The notes under the pieces are model-generated. The model saw only the letters and a program-made list of their open reading frames with translations, was not told the origin of the DNA and did no database searches. This document shows, piece after piece, positions 7,257 through 16,816 of a stretch of 31,367 nt of DNA. Each line of letters begins with the position of its first letter. Position 1 is the stretch's first letter. Made by a program: the position numbers and the translations under genes. The stretch spans positions 1 through 31,367 of the forward strand of contig DATHVI010000125.1 of assembly GCA_035461385.1 (NCBI GenBank), read 5' to 3'. Source of the DNA: DATHVI01 sp035461385. Its GTDB lineage: Bacteria; Actinomycetota; Thermoleophilia; Solirubrobacterales; 70-9.

Positions 7257-7541
7257 ATGATCGATCGCGAGCAGGTCCTTCACGTCGCTCGCCTCGCCCG
7301 GCTCGAGCTCAGCGGCGAGGAGGTCGAGCGGATGTCGAGCGAGCTCTCGGGAATCCTCGACCACGTCGAGCGGATCGGCGAGCTCGATCTCGACGGGGTC
7401 GAGCCGACCTCGCACGTGGTCGCGCTCGAGAACGTGCTGCGGCCCGACGAGCCGCGGCCGAGCCTGCCGCGCGACCGGGCCCTCGAGGGCGCCCCCGACC
7501 CCTCGGAGGGCTCGTTCCGAGTCCCGTCGCCGGCGGCGTGA
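7257..7541 (+). CDS. gatC: Asp-tRNA(Asn)/Glu-tRNA(Gln) amidotransferase subunit C
   Basis: Small scaffold subunit of the GatCAB complex, which converts misacylated Glu-tRNA(Gln) or Asp-tRNA(Asn) to the correct amides. The 94-aa product shows the family pattern: VLHVARLARLELSGEEVE at the start, LSGILDHVERIGELDLDGVEPTSH in the middle, and an LRPDEPRPSLPRD tail with an FRVP ending. ATG 7257 gives the normal family length; the longer open frame upstream overlaps the divergent gene and is not coding. The stop is 4 nt before the gatA GTG. Confidence 0.95.
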   Translation: MIDREQVLHVARLARLELSGEEVERMSSELSGILDHVERIGELDLDGVEPTSHVVALENVLRPDEPRPSLPRDRALEGAPDPSEGSFRVPSPAA

Positions 7542-7545
7542 ACAG

Positions 7546-8981
<1,436 letters not shown>

Positions 8982-8985
<4 letters not shown>

Positions 8986-9261
8986 GTTGGATGCTGTCCG
9001 AGGAAGCGTGCCGCCAGGCGGCGATCGAGGCGCTCGACGAGCTGCCCGAATGGGTGCGCGAGGAGCTCGGTGAGGTCGCGGTGATCGTCGCCGACTCCCA
9101 CCCCGAGGGCCTGATGGGGATCTACGACCCGGTCGGGGAGCTCGACCGGATCGTCATCTTCCGGACCGCGAACCCGAGCGCCGATGAGGTCCGCAGGACG
9201 GTATTCCACGAGGTCGGCCACCATCTCGGCATGGACGAGGAGCAGATCGCGAGGCTCGGAT

Positions 9262-9269
<8 letters not shown>
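8982..9269 (+). CDS. Small zincin-like metallopeptidase family protein embedded in gatCAB
   Basis: The 95-aa product carries FHEVGHHLGMDEEQI (H76, E77, H80, then G83 and E86). This is the HExxHxxGxx(D/E) arrangement of the minimal-zincin family (PF06262/DUF1025 type), known from short actinobacterial proteins of unproven activity. No signal peptide or TM segment, so it should be cytosolic. GTG 8982 overlaps the gatA stop by 4 nt, and the stop overlaps the gatB start by 8 nt. It is therefore an integral part of the operon, not an insertion. Substrate and proteolytic activity are unknown. Confidence 0.85.
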
Positions 9270-10725
<1,456 letters not shown>

Positions 10726-10732
10726 CGCCCTC

Positions 10733-12073
10733 GTGGCCTGGAACGTCGTCATCGCCGGAGGCGGATTCGCGGGGGCGATGGCGGCCCGCGAGCTCGAGCG
10801 GATCATGCCGCCGCAGTCGACCCGGCTGGTGCTGGTCAACGACGTCAACTTCCTCCTCTACACGCCGTTCCTGCCCGAGGCGGCCGCGGGGACGCTCGAG
10901 CCCCGGCACGTCGTCACGCCGCTGCGGGACATCCTCCGCCGCACCTACCTGCGCCTCGGGGCGGTGACCGGACACGACCCGGCGTCGCGCACGGTCGAGC
11001 TCACCCCCCACACCGGCGCCACCGAGGAGCTCCGCTACGACCAGCTCCTGATCGCCCTCGGGTCGGTCTCACGGCTGCTGCCGGTGCCCGGCCTCGACCG
11101 CCATGCGGTCGGGTTCAAGAGCCTCGCCGACGCGATCTGGCTTCGTAACCACGTCATCGAGACGCTCGAGGAGGCGAACGCCACCGAGGACCGGGGACGT
11201 CGCGACGAGCTGCTCACCTACGTCTTCGTCGGCGGGGGCTACGCCGGCCTCGAGGCGCTCGCCGAGCTCCAGGATCTCGCCGTCGACGCGATCGAGCGCT
11301 ACCCGCGGGCGCGGCTGCACGGGATGCGCTGGATCCTGATCGAGGCCGCCGGCCGGGTCCTCCCGGAGATCGACCTCGAGCTCGCCGATTACGCGGTCGA
11401 CCAGCTCCGCGGCCGCGGCATCGACATCCGGCTCGAGACGCGGATCGAGGCGGTCTCGGCCGACTCGGTCCGGCTCTCGACCGGTGAGACCGTGGCGGCG
11501 AGGACGGTTGTCTGGACGACCGGTGTGGCGCCGCACCCGAGCCTCGGCTCGCTGGGGCTGCCGCTCGACGAGCGCGGCAAGGTCGAGGTCGATGATCACC
11601 TACGGGTGAAGGGAGCCGATGCGGTCTGGGCGGTCGGCGACTGCGCCGCCGTCCCGGATCCCGCGCGGGCAGGCGAGCCGTGTCCGCCGAGCGCCCAGCA
11701 CGCTGTCCGCCAGGGCCCGGTGGCGGCGCGCAACATCGCGGCGGCACTCGGGGTCGGCACCGCTCGCCCGTTCACCTACGAGGCGAAGGCGGCGTTCGTC
11801 AACCTCGGCCGCTACAAGGCGGTCGGCCGGATCGGCAACCGCAAGTTCCGCGGCTTTCCCGCCTGGTGGCTGGCGCGCAGCTACCACATGGCGCAGATCC
11901 CCGGGGCGGCCCGCAAGCTTCGGGCGATCGCCGACTGGACCGTCGGGCTGCCGTTCCGGCGCGACGTCGCCGAGGTCGGGTCGATCGGCCATCCACGACC
12001 GCTGCGCAGCGACGAGTACGCGAGGGGCGGCACGCATCGCCCGATCGCGACCGAGGCCGAGGCCGGCGACTGA
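10733..12073 (+). CDS. ndh: Type II NADH dehydrogenase (NADH:quinone oxidoreductase)
   Basis: Single-subunit, non-proton-pumping enzyme passing electrons from NADH through FAD to membrane quinone, here presumably menaquinone. The 446-aa product has two Rossmann motifs: FAD-binding IAGGGFAG (G9, G11, G14) and NADH-binding FVGGGYAG (167-172). It also has LLIALGS, TGVAPHP, the FAD motif VWAVGDCAAVP and the NDH-2-typical AQHAVRQGPVAARNI. The C-terminal AWWLARSYHMAQIPG region is amphipathic and probably anchors the protein to the membrane. GTG 10733 starts 7 nt after gatB, so it may be read from the gat transcript. The match is good for the NDH-2 family in general; the exact acceptor is inferred. 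Confidence 0.88.
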   Translation: MAWNVVIAGGGFAGAMAARELERIMPPQSTRLVLVNDVNFLLYTPFLPEAAAGTLEPRHVVTPLRDILRRTYLRLGAVTGHDPASRTVELTPHTGATEELRYDQLLIALGSVSRLLPVPGLDRHAVGFKSLADAIWLRNHVIETLEEANATEDRGRRDELLTYVFVGGGYAGLEALAELQDLAVDAIERYPRARLHGMRWILIEAAGRVLPEIDLELADYAVDQLRGRGIDIRLETRIEAVSADSVRLSTGETVAARTVVWTTGVAPHPSLGSLGLPLDERGKVEVDDHLRVKGADAVWAVGDCAAVPDPARAGEPCPPSAQHAVRQGPVAARNIAAALGVGTARPFTYEAKAAFVNLGRYKAVGRIGNRKFRGFPAWWLARSYHMAQIPGAARKLRAIADWTVGLPFRRDVAEVGSIGHPRPLRSDEYARGGTHRPIATEAEAGD

Positions 12074-12142
12074 CGACGGCGCCGGAGCGGCCCCGGACGG
12101 CGGCCCGCGCGCCGGAGCTTCCGGCCGCGTCAGAATGAATCC

Positions 12143-12460
12143 ATGACTGCGGTGGTGATCCTGCTTCTGTTCGGGCTCGCGACCGGGATCGTCGGCCGCG
12201 CGAAGGGAAGCTCGTTCTTCATCTGGCTGCTCGTCGGGACGGTCCTGCCCGTGATCGGGCTCGTGGCCGCGGTGCTCTACCGCTACGAGAAGGACGACCC
12301 ATTGCGCCGCTGTCCGAACTGCGGGCGCGTTCACCGGATCGAGGTCCAGGTCTGCCGCCACTGCGGCGAGGACCTGTTCCTGCCCGACCCCGCCGACGTA
12401 CGCCAGCCGTCGGAGCTGCGCCGCGCCCGCGCCGCGGCCCGCGAGACCGGCCGGGGCTGA
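12143..12460 (+). CDS. Small membrane protein with C-terminal zinc ribbon
   Basis: The 105-aa product has two hydrophobic segments (about 3-19 and 25-46) followed by a cytosolic CPNCGR ... CRHCGEDLF zinc ribbon (C57, C60, C71, C74) and a basic tail. Similar short membrane zinc-ribbon proteins are common in actinobacteria, with no known role. CAGAAT (12131-12136) lies 6 nt before ATG 12143 and may be a leaderless -10. A hairpin follows 22 nt after the stop. Confidence 0.75.
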   Translation: MTAVVILLLFGLATGIVGRAKGSSFFIWLLVGTVLPVIGLVAAVLYRYEKDDPLRRCPNCGRVHRIEVQVCRHCGEDLFLPDPADVRQPSELRRARAAARETGRG

Positions 12461-12482
12461 GACACACATCGACGCCGCTGAG

Positions 12483-12502
12483 GCGAGCCTGCGCGCGCTC
12501 GC
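12483..12502. terminator. Probable bidirectional terminator
   Basis: GCGAGC (12483-12488) pairs with GCTCGC (12497-12502) around an 8-nt loop. It lies between the stop at 12460 and the convergent stop at 12502-12504. There is no T-tract. Confidence 0.35.
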
Positions 12503-13227
12503 TAGGTGAGCGGGCTCGGCTCCGCGGGTCCGGCGGCCGGCTCGGAGGCTGCGACCGATCCGCCGCCGAGGTCGAAGAACATCACCGCAGACGCGAGCGC
12601 GAACGCGGGGGCGACGAGGACGTTCGCGACCACCGCCGCGATCACGGCGCCGGCGGTTCCGATCGCTGCCCCGATCGCCGCGAGGGTTGCGCTGACGACG
12701 ATCACGAGCAGGAAGACGACGACGAGAACGCCGAAGACCTGCCAGCTCTGCCCGCGGACCAGCTCCCAGCTGCGCCCGAACGCCTCGACTGCCCCGCGGC
12801 GCTCGACGACGATCGCCGGAGCCGTCACCGCCCACACCGTCAGCAGGATGAGCCCCGGGATGATCAGCAGGACGAAGCCGATCGCGATCGCGATCGAGCG
12901 CAGGACGCTGTTCACGAGCAGGCTTCCGAGCACGCCCTGGACGGAGCGGAACAGCGCGCCGATCCCGAAGTCGCGCCGCCCGTCGCGGACGTCCTCGACC
13001 AGCCTGACGACGACGCCGGTGTAGAACGTGATCCCGATGAACGAGACCAGACCGGCGAGCCAAGCGAGCACGACGCTGTCACCGGATTGCAGAAGTCCCG
13101 AGATCACGCCGACGACGACGAAGACGATCACCGCGCTGCCGAGCAGCGGCGCGGCGTGCTGGCCGTAGATCCGGAAAGCCTCGCTGAGGACCCCACCGAC
13201 GCTGATCCGCCTGCTCGCCGCTTCCAT
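12502..13227 (-). CDS. Polytopic membrane protein, GDPD-membrane-domain/YciC-like type
   Basis: The 241-aa product begins MEAASRRISVGGVLSEAFRIY and then has about five to six hydrophobic segments, including GFVLLIIPGLILLTVWAVTAPAIVVE followed by GAVEAFGRSWELVRG. That IPG...A..VVE...AxxRSWxLVRG pattern is typical of membrane domains related to the glycerophosphodiester phosphodiesterase membrane part and YciC/DUF975 proteins, usually of unknown function. ATG 13227 is chosen because GAGAGGAGAGG lies 6-16 nt upstream; the 12-codon extension to 13263 lacks support. It lies 37 nt downstream of the GT2 gene stop and is probably cotranscribed. Confidence 0.75.
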   Translation of the reverse strand: MEAASRRISVGGVLSEAFRIYGQHAAPLLGSAVIVFVVVGVISGLLQSGDSVVLAWLAGLVSFIGITFYTGVVVRLVEDVRDGRRDFGIGALFRSVQGVLGSLLVNSVLRSIAIAIGFVLLIIPGLILLTVWAVTAPAIVVERRGAVEAFGRSWELVRGQSWQVFGVLVVVFLLVIVVSATLAAIGAAIGTAGAVIAAVVANVLVAPAFALASAVMFFDLGGGSVAASEPAAGPAEPSPLT

Positions 13228-13264
13228 TTCGATTCCTCTCCTCTCGGTACGGGTGGCCGGCAAC

Positions 13265-14320
13265 CTATCGCAACCAGGCGCGGACGATCGCGTTCGCGAA
13301 GCCCATTCCGTAGCGGAGCACGGCCGGCTTCTTCGAGTGGCCGTGCATCCGCGCGACGACGGTGACCGGGACCTCCCGCGCCGGGATCCCGCGCTTGATG
13401 GCCTCGATCATGAACTCCGAGGTGTGGAACTGCTCCTGGCGGAGGACGAGCTGCGGGAGGACGGAGGCCCGCACGGCGCGGTAGCCATTCGAGCAGTCGC
13501 TCACCTTCGTCCGGGTGATGAACGAGACCAGGCGGTTGAAGAAGATGATCCCGAGCTCGCGGGAGAGGTGGTTCGGCTCGGCCTCGCCGAGGACGCGGGA
13601 GCCGTGGGCGACGTCGACCTCACCGTCGAGCACCGGGCGCACCAGGCGCTCCATCTCCTCCGGCAGGTGCTGCCCGTCGGCGTCGAGGGTGACGACGATG
13701 CTCGCGCCCGAGTCGGCGAGCAACCGGTAGCCGGTCCGCAGCGCAGCGCCGCCGCCGCGGTTGATGACGTGCCGGGCGACGACGGCGCCGTGAGCGCGGG
13801 CGATCTCGGCGGTGTCATCGCGCGAACCGTCGTCGACGACGAGGACGGCGGTCGGCTCGCCGCAGACCCGCTCGGGGATCCGGTCGAGCACCGCCCCGAC
13901 GCTCGCCCCCTCTTCGTACGCGGGGATCAGGACCGCGACCTTGCCGCGGAAGCGCTCGGGGTACCCGGCGACCCGGAACTCCTCCGAGGCGAGACCCTCG
14001 AGCACCGACGAGAGCTCGCGCGTGATCCGCGAGCTCTGGGTGAGCGCGCGGAGCACGAGCAGGAACAGGATCACGATCGCGAACACCGCGATGCCGACGA
14101 TCCGGGTGCCGTTCTCGCGCCGGAACTCGAACGCCTCGAGGATCGCGTCCGGGATCTCGGTCCCGGCGACGATCGCGAGCCCGACGGCGAGCACGAGCAG
14201 GATCAGGACGTCCGCGTTGCGGAGCGAGTGCCGGCGCCAGATCGCGAACCCGGCGACCAGCGCGGCGACGACCAGCCCCCCGGCGCGGATCGCGGTCAGC
14301 TCGGGCGGGAAGATGCTCAT
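13265..14320 (-). CDS. DUF2304-GT2 membrane-anchored glycosyltransferase (polyprenol-phosphate sugar transferase-like)
   Basis: The 351-aa protein has an N-terminal three-helix DUF2304-like membrane domain (about 9-28, 37-55, 73-93) fused to a GT-A family 2 domain from about residue 127. Motifs are VAVLIPAYEEG, AVLVVDDGSRDDT (161-170), the DXD-type TLDADGQH (D213-D215) and DCSNGYRAVRASVL. This resembles dolichyl/polyprenyl-phosphate hexose synthases, which load a sugar onto a lipid carrier at the inner face of the membrane. ATG 14320 is used; the open frame running upstream to 15094 is an artefact over sqdB. A -10 hexamer TATCCT (complement of 14351-14356) fits a short leader. It is divergent from sqdB, suggesting joint glycan or glycolipid synthesis. 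Confidence 0.85.
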   Translation of the reverse strand: MSIFPPELTAIRAGGLVVAALVAGFAIWRRHSLRNADVLILLVLAVGLAIVAGTEIPDAILEAFEFRRENGTRIVGIAVFAIVILFLLVLRALTQSSRITRELSSVLEGLASEEFRVAGYPERFRGKVAVLIPAYEEGASVGAVLDRIPERVCGEPTAVLVVDDGSRDDTAEIARAHGAVVARHVINRGGGAALRTGYRLLADSGASIVVTLDADGQHLPEEMERLVRPVLDGEVDVAHGSRVLGEAEPNHLSRELGIIFFNRLVSFITRTKVSDCSNGYRAVRASVLPQLVLRQEQFHTSEFMIEAIKRGIPAREVPVTVVARMHGHSKKPAVLRYGMGFANAIVRAWLR

Positions 14321-14350
14321 CGTTTGCCAGGTCGACTCCAAGCGCGCCCG

Positions 14351-14356
14351 AGGATA
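14351..14356 (-). promoter_or_regulatory. Predicted -10 element (TATCCT) of the GT2 gene
   Basis: On the minus strand TATCCT fits TAnnnT and lies about 30 nt before ATG 14320. No clear -35 box was found. Confidence 0.35.
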
Positions 14357-14378
14357 AGTCGCCCGAGGGAAGCCCGCC

Positions 14379-14490
14379 GCCCCCGGATGCGGGGGCAGAA
14401 GAAAATGTGCGCGCCGTTGCCGCAGCGGAGAGCACGACGTGCGGCGGCTTCGCCGCCTCACCTGCTGCTCCGGCGGCGCAACGCCGCCGG
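14379..14490. repeat. Cluster of three strong hairpins in the GT2-sqdB divergent region
   Basis: The 228-bp gap between divergent genes holds three GC-rich inverted repeats. GCCCCCG/CGGGGGC with a GATG loop spans 14379-14396. GGCGGC/GCCGCC with a TTC loop spans 14443-14457. CCGGCGGCG/CGCCGCCGG with a CAA loop spans 14470-14490. A shorter CCGG-caca-CCGG follows directly. They lie between the two predicted promoters. Confidence 0.6.
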
Positions 14491-14533
14491 CCGGCACACC
14501 GGCGGGAGCCGAGGAGGCGGCGGAGTTGTTCTG

Positions 14534-14539
14534 TACCCT
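14534..14539 (+). promoter_or_regulatory. Predicted -10 element (TACCCT) of sqdB
   Basis: TACCCT fits TAnnnT and ends 9 nt before ATG 14549. No ribosome binding site is visible, so the transcript is probably leaderless. Confidence 0.5.
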
Positions 14540-14548
14540 CGCGCGATC

Positions 14549-15754
14549 ATGAGGATTCTGATCCTGGGAGGCGACGGCTACCTGGGATGGCCGACGGCGA
14601 TGCGCTTCTCGGCGCGCGGTCACGAGGTCTCGGTCGTCGACAACTTCTCGCGGCGCCGCTGGCATGTCCAGCACTCGACCGACTCGCTGACCCCGATCCG
14701 GTCGCTCGCCGATCGGAGCGAGGCCTGGGGAGAGCTCACCGAGCGCGAGATCCGGCCTCACATCGGCTCGATCGAGGACGGCGAGTTCATCGACTCGGTG
14801 ATCGCGGAGACCCTGCCGGAGGCGATCGTGCACTACGGCGAGCAGGCCTCGGCGCCGTACTCGATGAAGTCGCGGCGGGCCGCGGTCGAGACCCAGTACA
14901 CGAACGTGATCGGGACGCTCAACGTCCTGTTCGCGATTCGCGACCGCGTGCCGGACTGCCACCTCGTCAAGCTCGGCACGATGGGCGAGTACGGCACTCC
15001 CGACATCGACATCGAGGAAGGGTTCATCGAGATCGAGCACAACGGGCGGCGGGATACGCTGCCGTTCCCGAAGCTGCCGGGGTCGCTCTACCACCTGTCA
15101 AAGGTCCACGACTCGCACAACATCCACTTCGCCTGCCGGATCTGGGGCCTGCGCTCGACCGACCTCAACCAGGGGGTCGTCTATGGGATCGAGACGCCGG
15201 AGTCGGCCGCCGACGAGCGGCTGATCACGCGCTTCGACTACGACGAGTACTTCGGCACGGTGCTCAACCGCTTCTGCGTCCAGGCTGTGATCGGCCACCC
15301 GCTGACGGTCTACGGCGAGGGCGGGCAGACGCGCGGCTTCCTCAACATCCGCGACACGCTCCAATGCGTGGGGCTCGCGGTCGAGAACCCGCCCGAGCTC
15401 GGCGAGTACCGCGTCTTCAACCAGTTCACGGAGCAGTTCTCGGTCGCCGAGCTCGCCGACCTGGTCAGGCGCAGCGCGGCCGAGCTTGGCTTCGAGGTCG
15501 AGGTCCGCAGCTATCCGAACCCCCGGATCGAGGCCGAGAGCCACTACTACAACGCCGCCAACACCAAGCTCCGCGACCTCGGGCTCGAGCCCCACCTCCT
15601 CGGCGAAGAGCTCGTCCGGTCGATGCTCGGGATCATCGATCGCCACCGCGATCGCGTGATCGAGCGGGCGATCCTGCCGCGGACGCGCTGGCGGCCCGGC
15701 GAGCTCCTCGGCGAGGTCGAGACCGCCGGTCCGGTCTCGGAGGGTGACGGTTGA
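14549..15754 (+). CDS. sqdB: UDP-sulfoquinovose synthase-like NAD-dependent epimerase (SqdB/SQD1 family)
   Basis: SqdB/SQD1 enzymes make UDP-sulfoquinovose from UDP-glucose and sulfite, the head-group donor for sulfolipid or sulfoglycans. The 401-aa short-chain dehydrogenase has the NAD motif GGDGYLG (8-14) and FACRIWGLRSTDLNQGVVYG. T144, M145, E147, Y181 and K185 lie one residue before the Arabidopsis SQD1 active-site positions T145, Y182 and K186. YHLSKVHDSHNI, LNRFCVQAVIGHPLTVYG, GGQTRGF and FNQFTEQFSV match SQD1 almost word for word, which distinguishes it from ordinary UDP-glucose epimerases. The stop overlaps the TTG of the TetR gene. No SqdX-type GT4 transferase is present; the divergent GT2 enzyme is the nearest partner candidate. 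Product use (lipid or glycan) is inferred. Confidence 0.9.
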   Translation: MRILILGGDGYLGWPTAMRFSARGHEVSVVDNFSRRRWHVQHSTDSLTPIRSLADRSEAWGELTEREIRPHIGSIEDGEFIDSVIAETLPEAIVHYGEQASAPYSMKSRRAAVETQYTNVIGTLNVLFAIRDRVPDCHLVKLGTMGEYGTPDIDIEEGFIEIEHNGRRDTLPFPKLPGSLYHLSKVHDSHNIHFACRIWGLRSTDLNQGVVYGIETPESAADERLITRFDYDEYFGTVLNRFCVQAVIGHPLTVYGEGGQTRGFLNIRDTLQCVGLAVENPPELGEYRVFNQFTEQFSVAELADLVRRSAAELGFEVEVRSYPNPRIEAESHYYNAANTKLRDLGLEPHLLGEELVRSMLGIIDRHRDRVIERAILPRTRWRPGELLGEVETAGPVSEGDG

Positions 15755-16353
15755 GCGCCGCCGTTCCCGCTCAGGCGGAGCGGCAGCGCGCCGGTCGCCG
15801 TGGTGAGATCCTCGCGGCGACCGTGAGGATCATCGGCAGCCGTGGGCTCGGGGCGGTCACCCATCGCGCGGTCGCGCGCGAGGCCGGGGTGCCGCTCGCG
15901 GCGACGACCTACTACTTCTCCTCCAAGGACGAGCTCCTGCGCGAGGCGCTGCGGCTGCTCGCGGAGGACGAGATCGTCCGGATCGGCGAGCGCACCGCAG
16001 AGCTCGGCGACGACCTCGGCTCGCCCGATCGCGCCGCCGCCGCCCTCGCCCAGGTCCTGCTCGGCGACGGGGCCGTCGCGCAGGCGCTGCTGGCGAAGTT
16101 CGAGCTCTACCTCGAGGCGGCTCGGGATCCGGCCCTGCGGGCGACCGCCTCGCACTGGCGCGGCGCGTTCATCGCCCTCGCCGAGTCGGCGCTGCAGACG
16201 GTCGGCGCCCCCCAGCCCGAGCGCCGCGCCCAGCTCCTCGTCGCCGCGATCGACGGCGCCCTCGTCCACGAGCTGGCGAGCGGCATCGAGTCCGGGGGCG
16301 AGCGGCGCCTGCGCGAGCGGCTCGAGCGGCTGTTCGAGTTGATGCTGCGATAG
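15751..16353 (+). CDS. TetR-family transcriptional regulator
   Basis: The 200-aa product has a TetR N-terminal DNA-binding domain: RRGEILAATVRIIGSRGLGAVTHRAVAREAGVPLAATTYYFSSKDELLREAL (about residues 17-68), with the helix-turn-helix at about 38-57. A variable helical ligand-binding/dimerisation domain follows. TTG 15751 overlaps the sqdB stop (TTGA), so the two are translationally coupled. A role in controlling the sqdB/GT2 locus is likely but not shown. The ligand is unknown. A hairpin terminator follows 23 nt after the stop. Confidence 0.88.
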   Translation: MSAAVPAQAERQRAGRRGEILAATVRIIGSRGLGAVTHRAVAREAGVPLAATTYYFSSKDELLREALRLLAEDEIVRIGERTAELGDDLGSPDRAAAALAQVLLGDGAVAQALLAKFELYLEAARDPALRATASHWRGAFIALAESALQTVGAPQPERRAQLLVAAIDGALVHELASGIESGGERRLRERLERLFELMLR

Positions 16354-16376
16354 ATCGGGGGCGGGCGCCGACCGCT

Positions 16377-16402
16377 GGCAGCCGGCGGGTGTTCGGGCTG
16401 CC
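16377..16402 (+). terminator. Hairpin terminator after the tetR gene
   Basis: GGCAGCC (16377-16383) pairs with GGCTGCC (16396-16402) around a 12-nt loop, followed shortly by TGTGTTT. It begins 23 nt after the tetR stop at 16353. Confidence 0.5.
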
Positions 16403-16602
16403 GTGCTGTGTTTCGCTGGACCCGTAGCCGCGAAATTGCGGTAAAGGGAACGGGAGGGGATGGTCGCCGATCGGTGCGGGTCGCTCGGCTGCGGGCGGGA
16501 GGTCCCCCAAACGTGACGCGCGCTGCGTCCGCGGCGGCGGATGCGGCGTAAGGGTTGTATTCCGACCCAAATCGCGTATCGGCGAGGCGGCGGACGACGA
16601 GT

Positions 16603-16706
16603 GTCACGTTGGGGACCCCCCATTCGGGTCAGTCCTGCCGCTTTGGGTCGCGACGGTCCACCGAGCAGGCCCGAACCAGCCCCAACCTCCTGGTGGCCCC
16701 CGTGAC
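16603..16706 (+). ncRNA. Candidate structured RNA (nested helices) upstream of ilvB
   Basis: Five nested helices can be drawn. GTCAC 16603-16607 pairs with 16702-16706. GTTGGGG 16608-16614 pairs with CCCCAAC 16680-16686. TTCGGG 16623-16628 pairs with CCCGAA 16670-16675. CCTGC 16634-16638 pairs with GCAGG 16665-16669. TGGGTC 16644-16649 pairs with GGTCCA 16655-16660, with two G-U pairs. Together they form one extended rod of about 29 pairs. It does not match SRP RNA, 6S RNA, tmRNA, T-box or other motifs that I know. The strand is not determined; it could equally be a DNA-level feature. Confidence 0.35.
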
Positions 16707-16801
16707 TGCAACTCGCGTCGCCGGCGACCCGGCGGCCTCGAGGCTCCGCGGTAACCGTTCAAGCACCCCTTTCGCGCGTCGGAGCGGGAGATTCCCGGTG
16801 C

Positions 16802-16807
16802 TACCAT
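16802..16807 (+). promoter_or_regulatory. Predicted -10 element (TACCAT) of ilvB
   Basis: TACCAT fits TAnnnT and ends 9 nt before ATG 16817, matching the leaderless layout before gatC and sqdB. If used, the nested-helix element upstream would not be part of the ilvB mRNA. Confidence 0.5.
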
Positions 16808-16816
16808 GGCCGCTCT

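Larger units (their letters stand above)
16354..16816. other. 463-bp gene-free region between tetR and ilvB
   Basis: No credible protein gene is present. It holds the tetR terminator (16377-16402), a small CCGC-GAAATT-GCGG hairpin (16428-16441) and an 18-codon open frame at 16460-16516 with GGGAGGGG directly before its ATG (spacing too tight, not rich in Ile/Leu/Val). It also holds a nested-helix element (16603-16706) and the predicted ilvB -10 box (16802-16807). AT content rises locally around 16545-16580. Confidence 0.6.

Noticed and set aside
13253..15754. 833-codon plus-strand frame spanning the GT2 region and sqdB
   Set aside because: Only the last 401 codons (sqdB from 14549) look like protein; the first half is antisense to the GT2 gene and low in complexity, as expected at this GC content.
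16603..16706. SRP RNA, 6S RNA, T-box or known riboswitch for the nested-helix element
   Set aside because: No GGAA tetraloop with AGCAG side, no 6S-like open bubble, no T-box GGTGG antiterminator sequence and no riboswitch core that I recognise.
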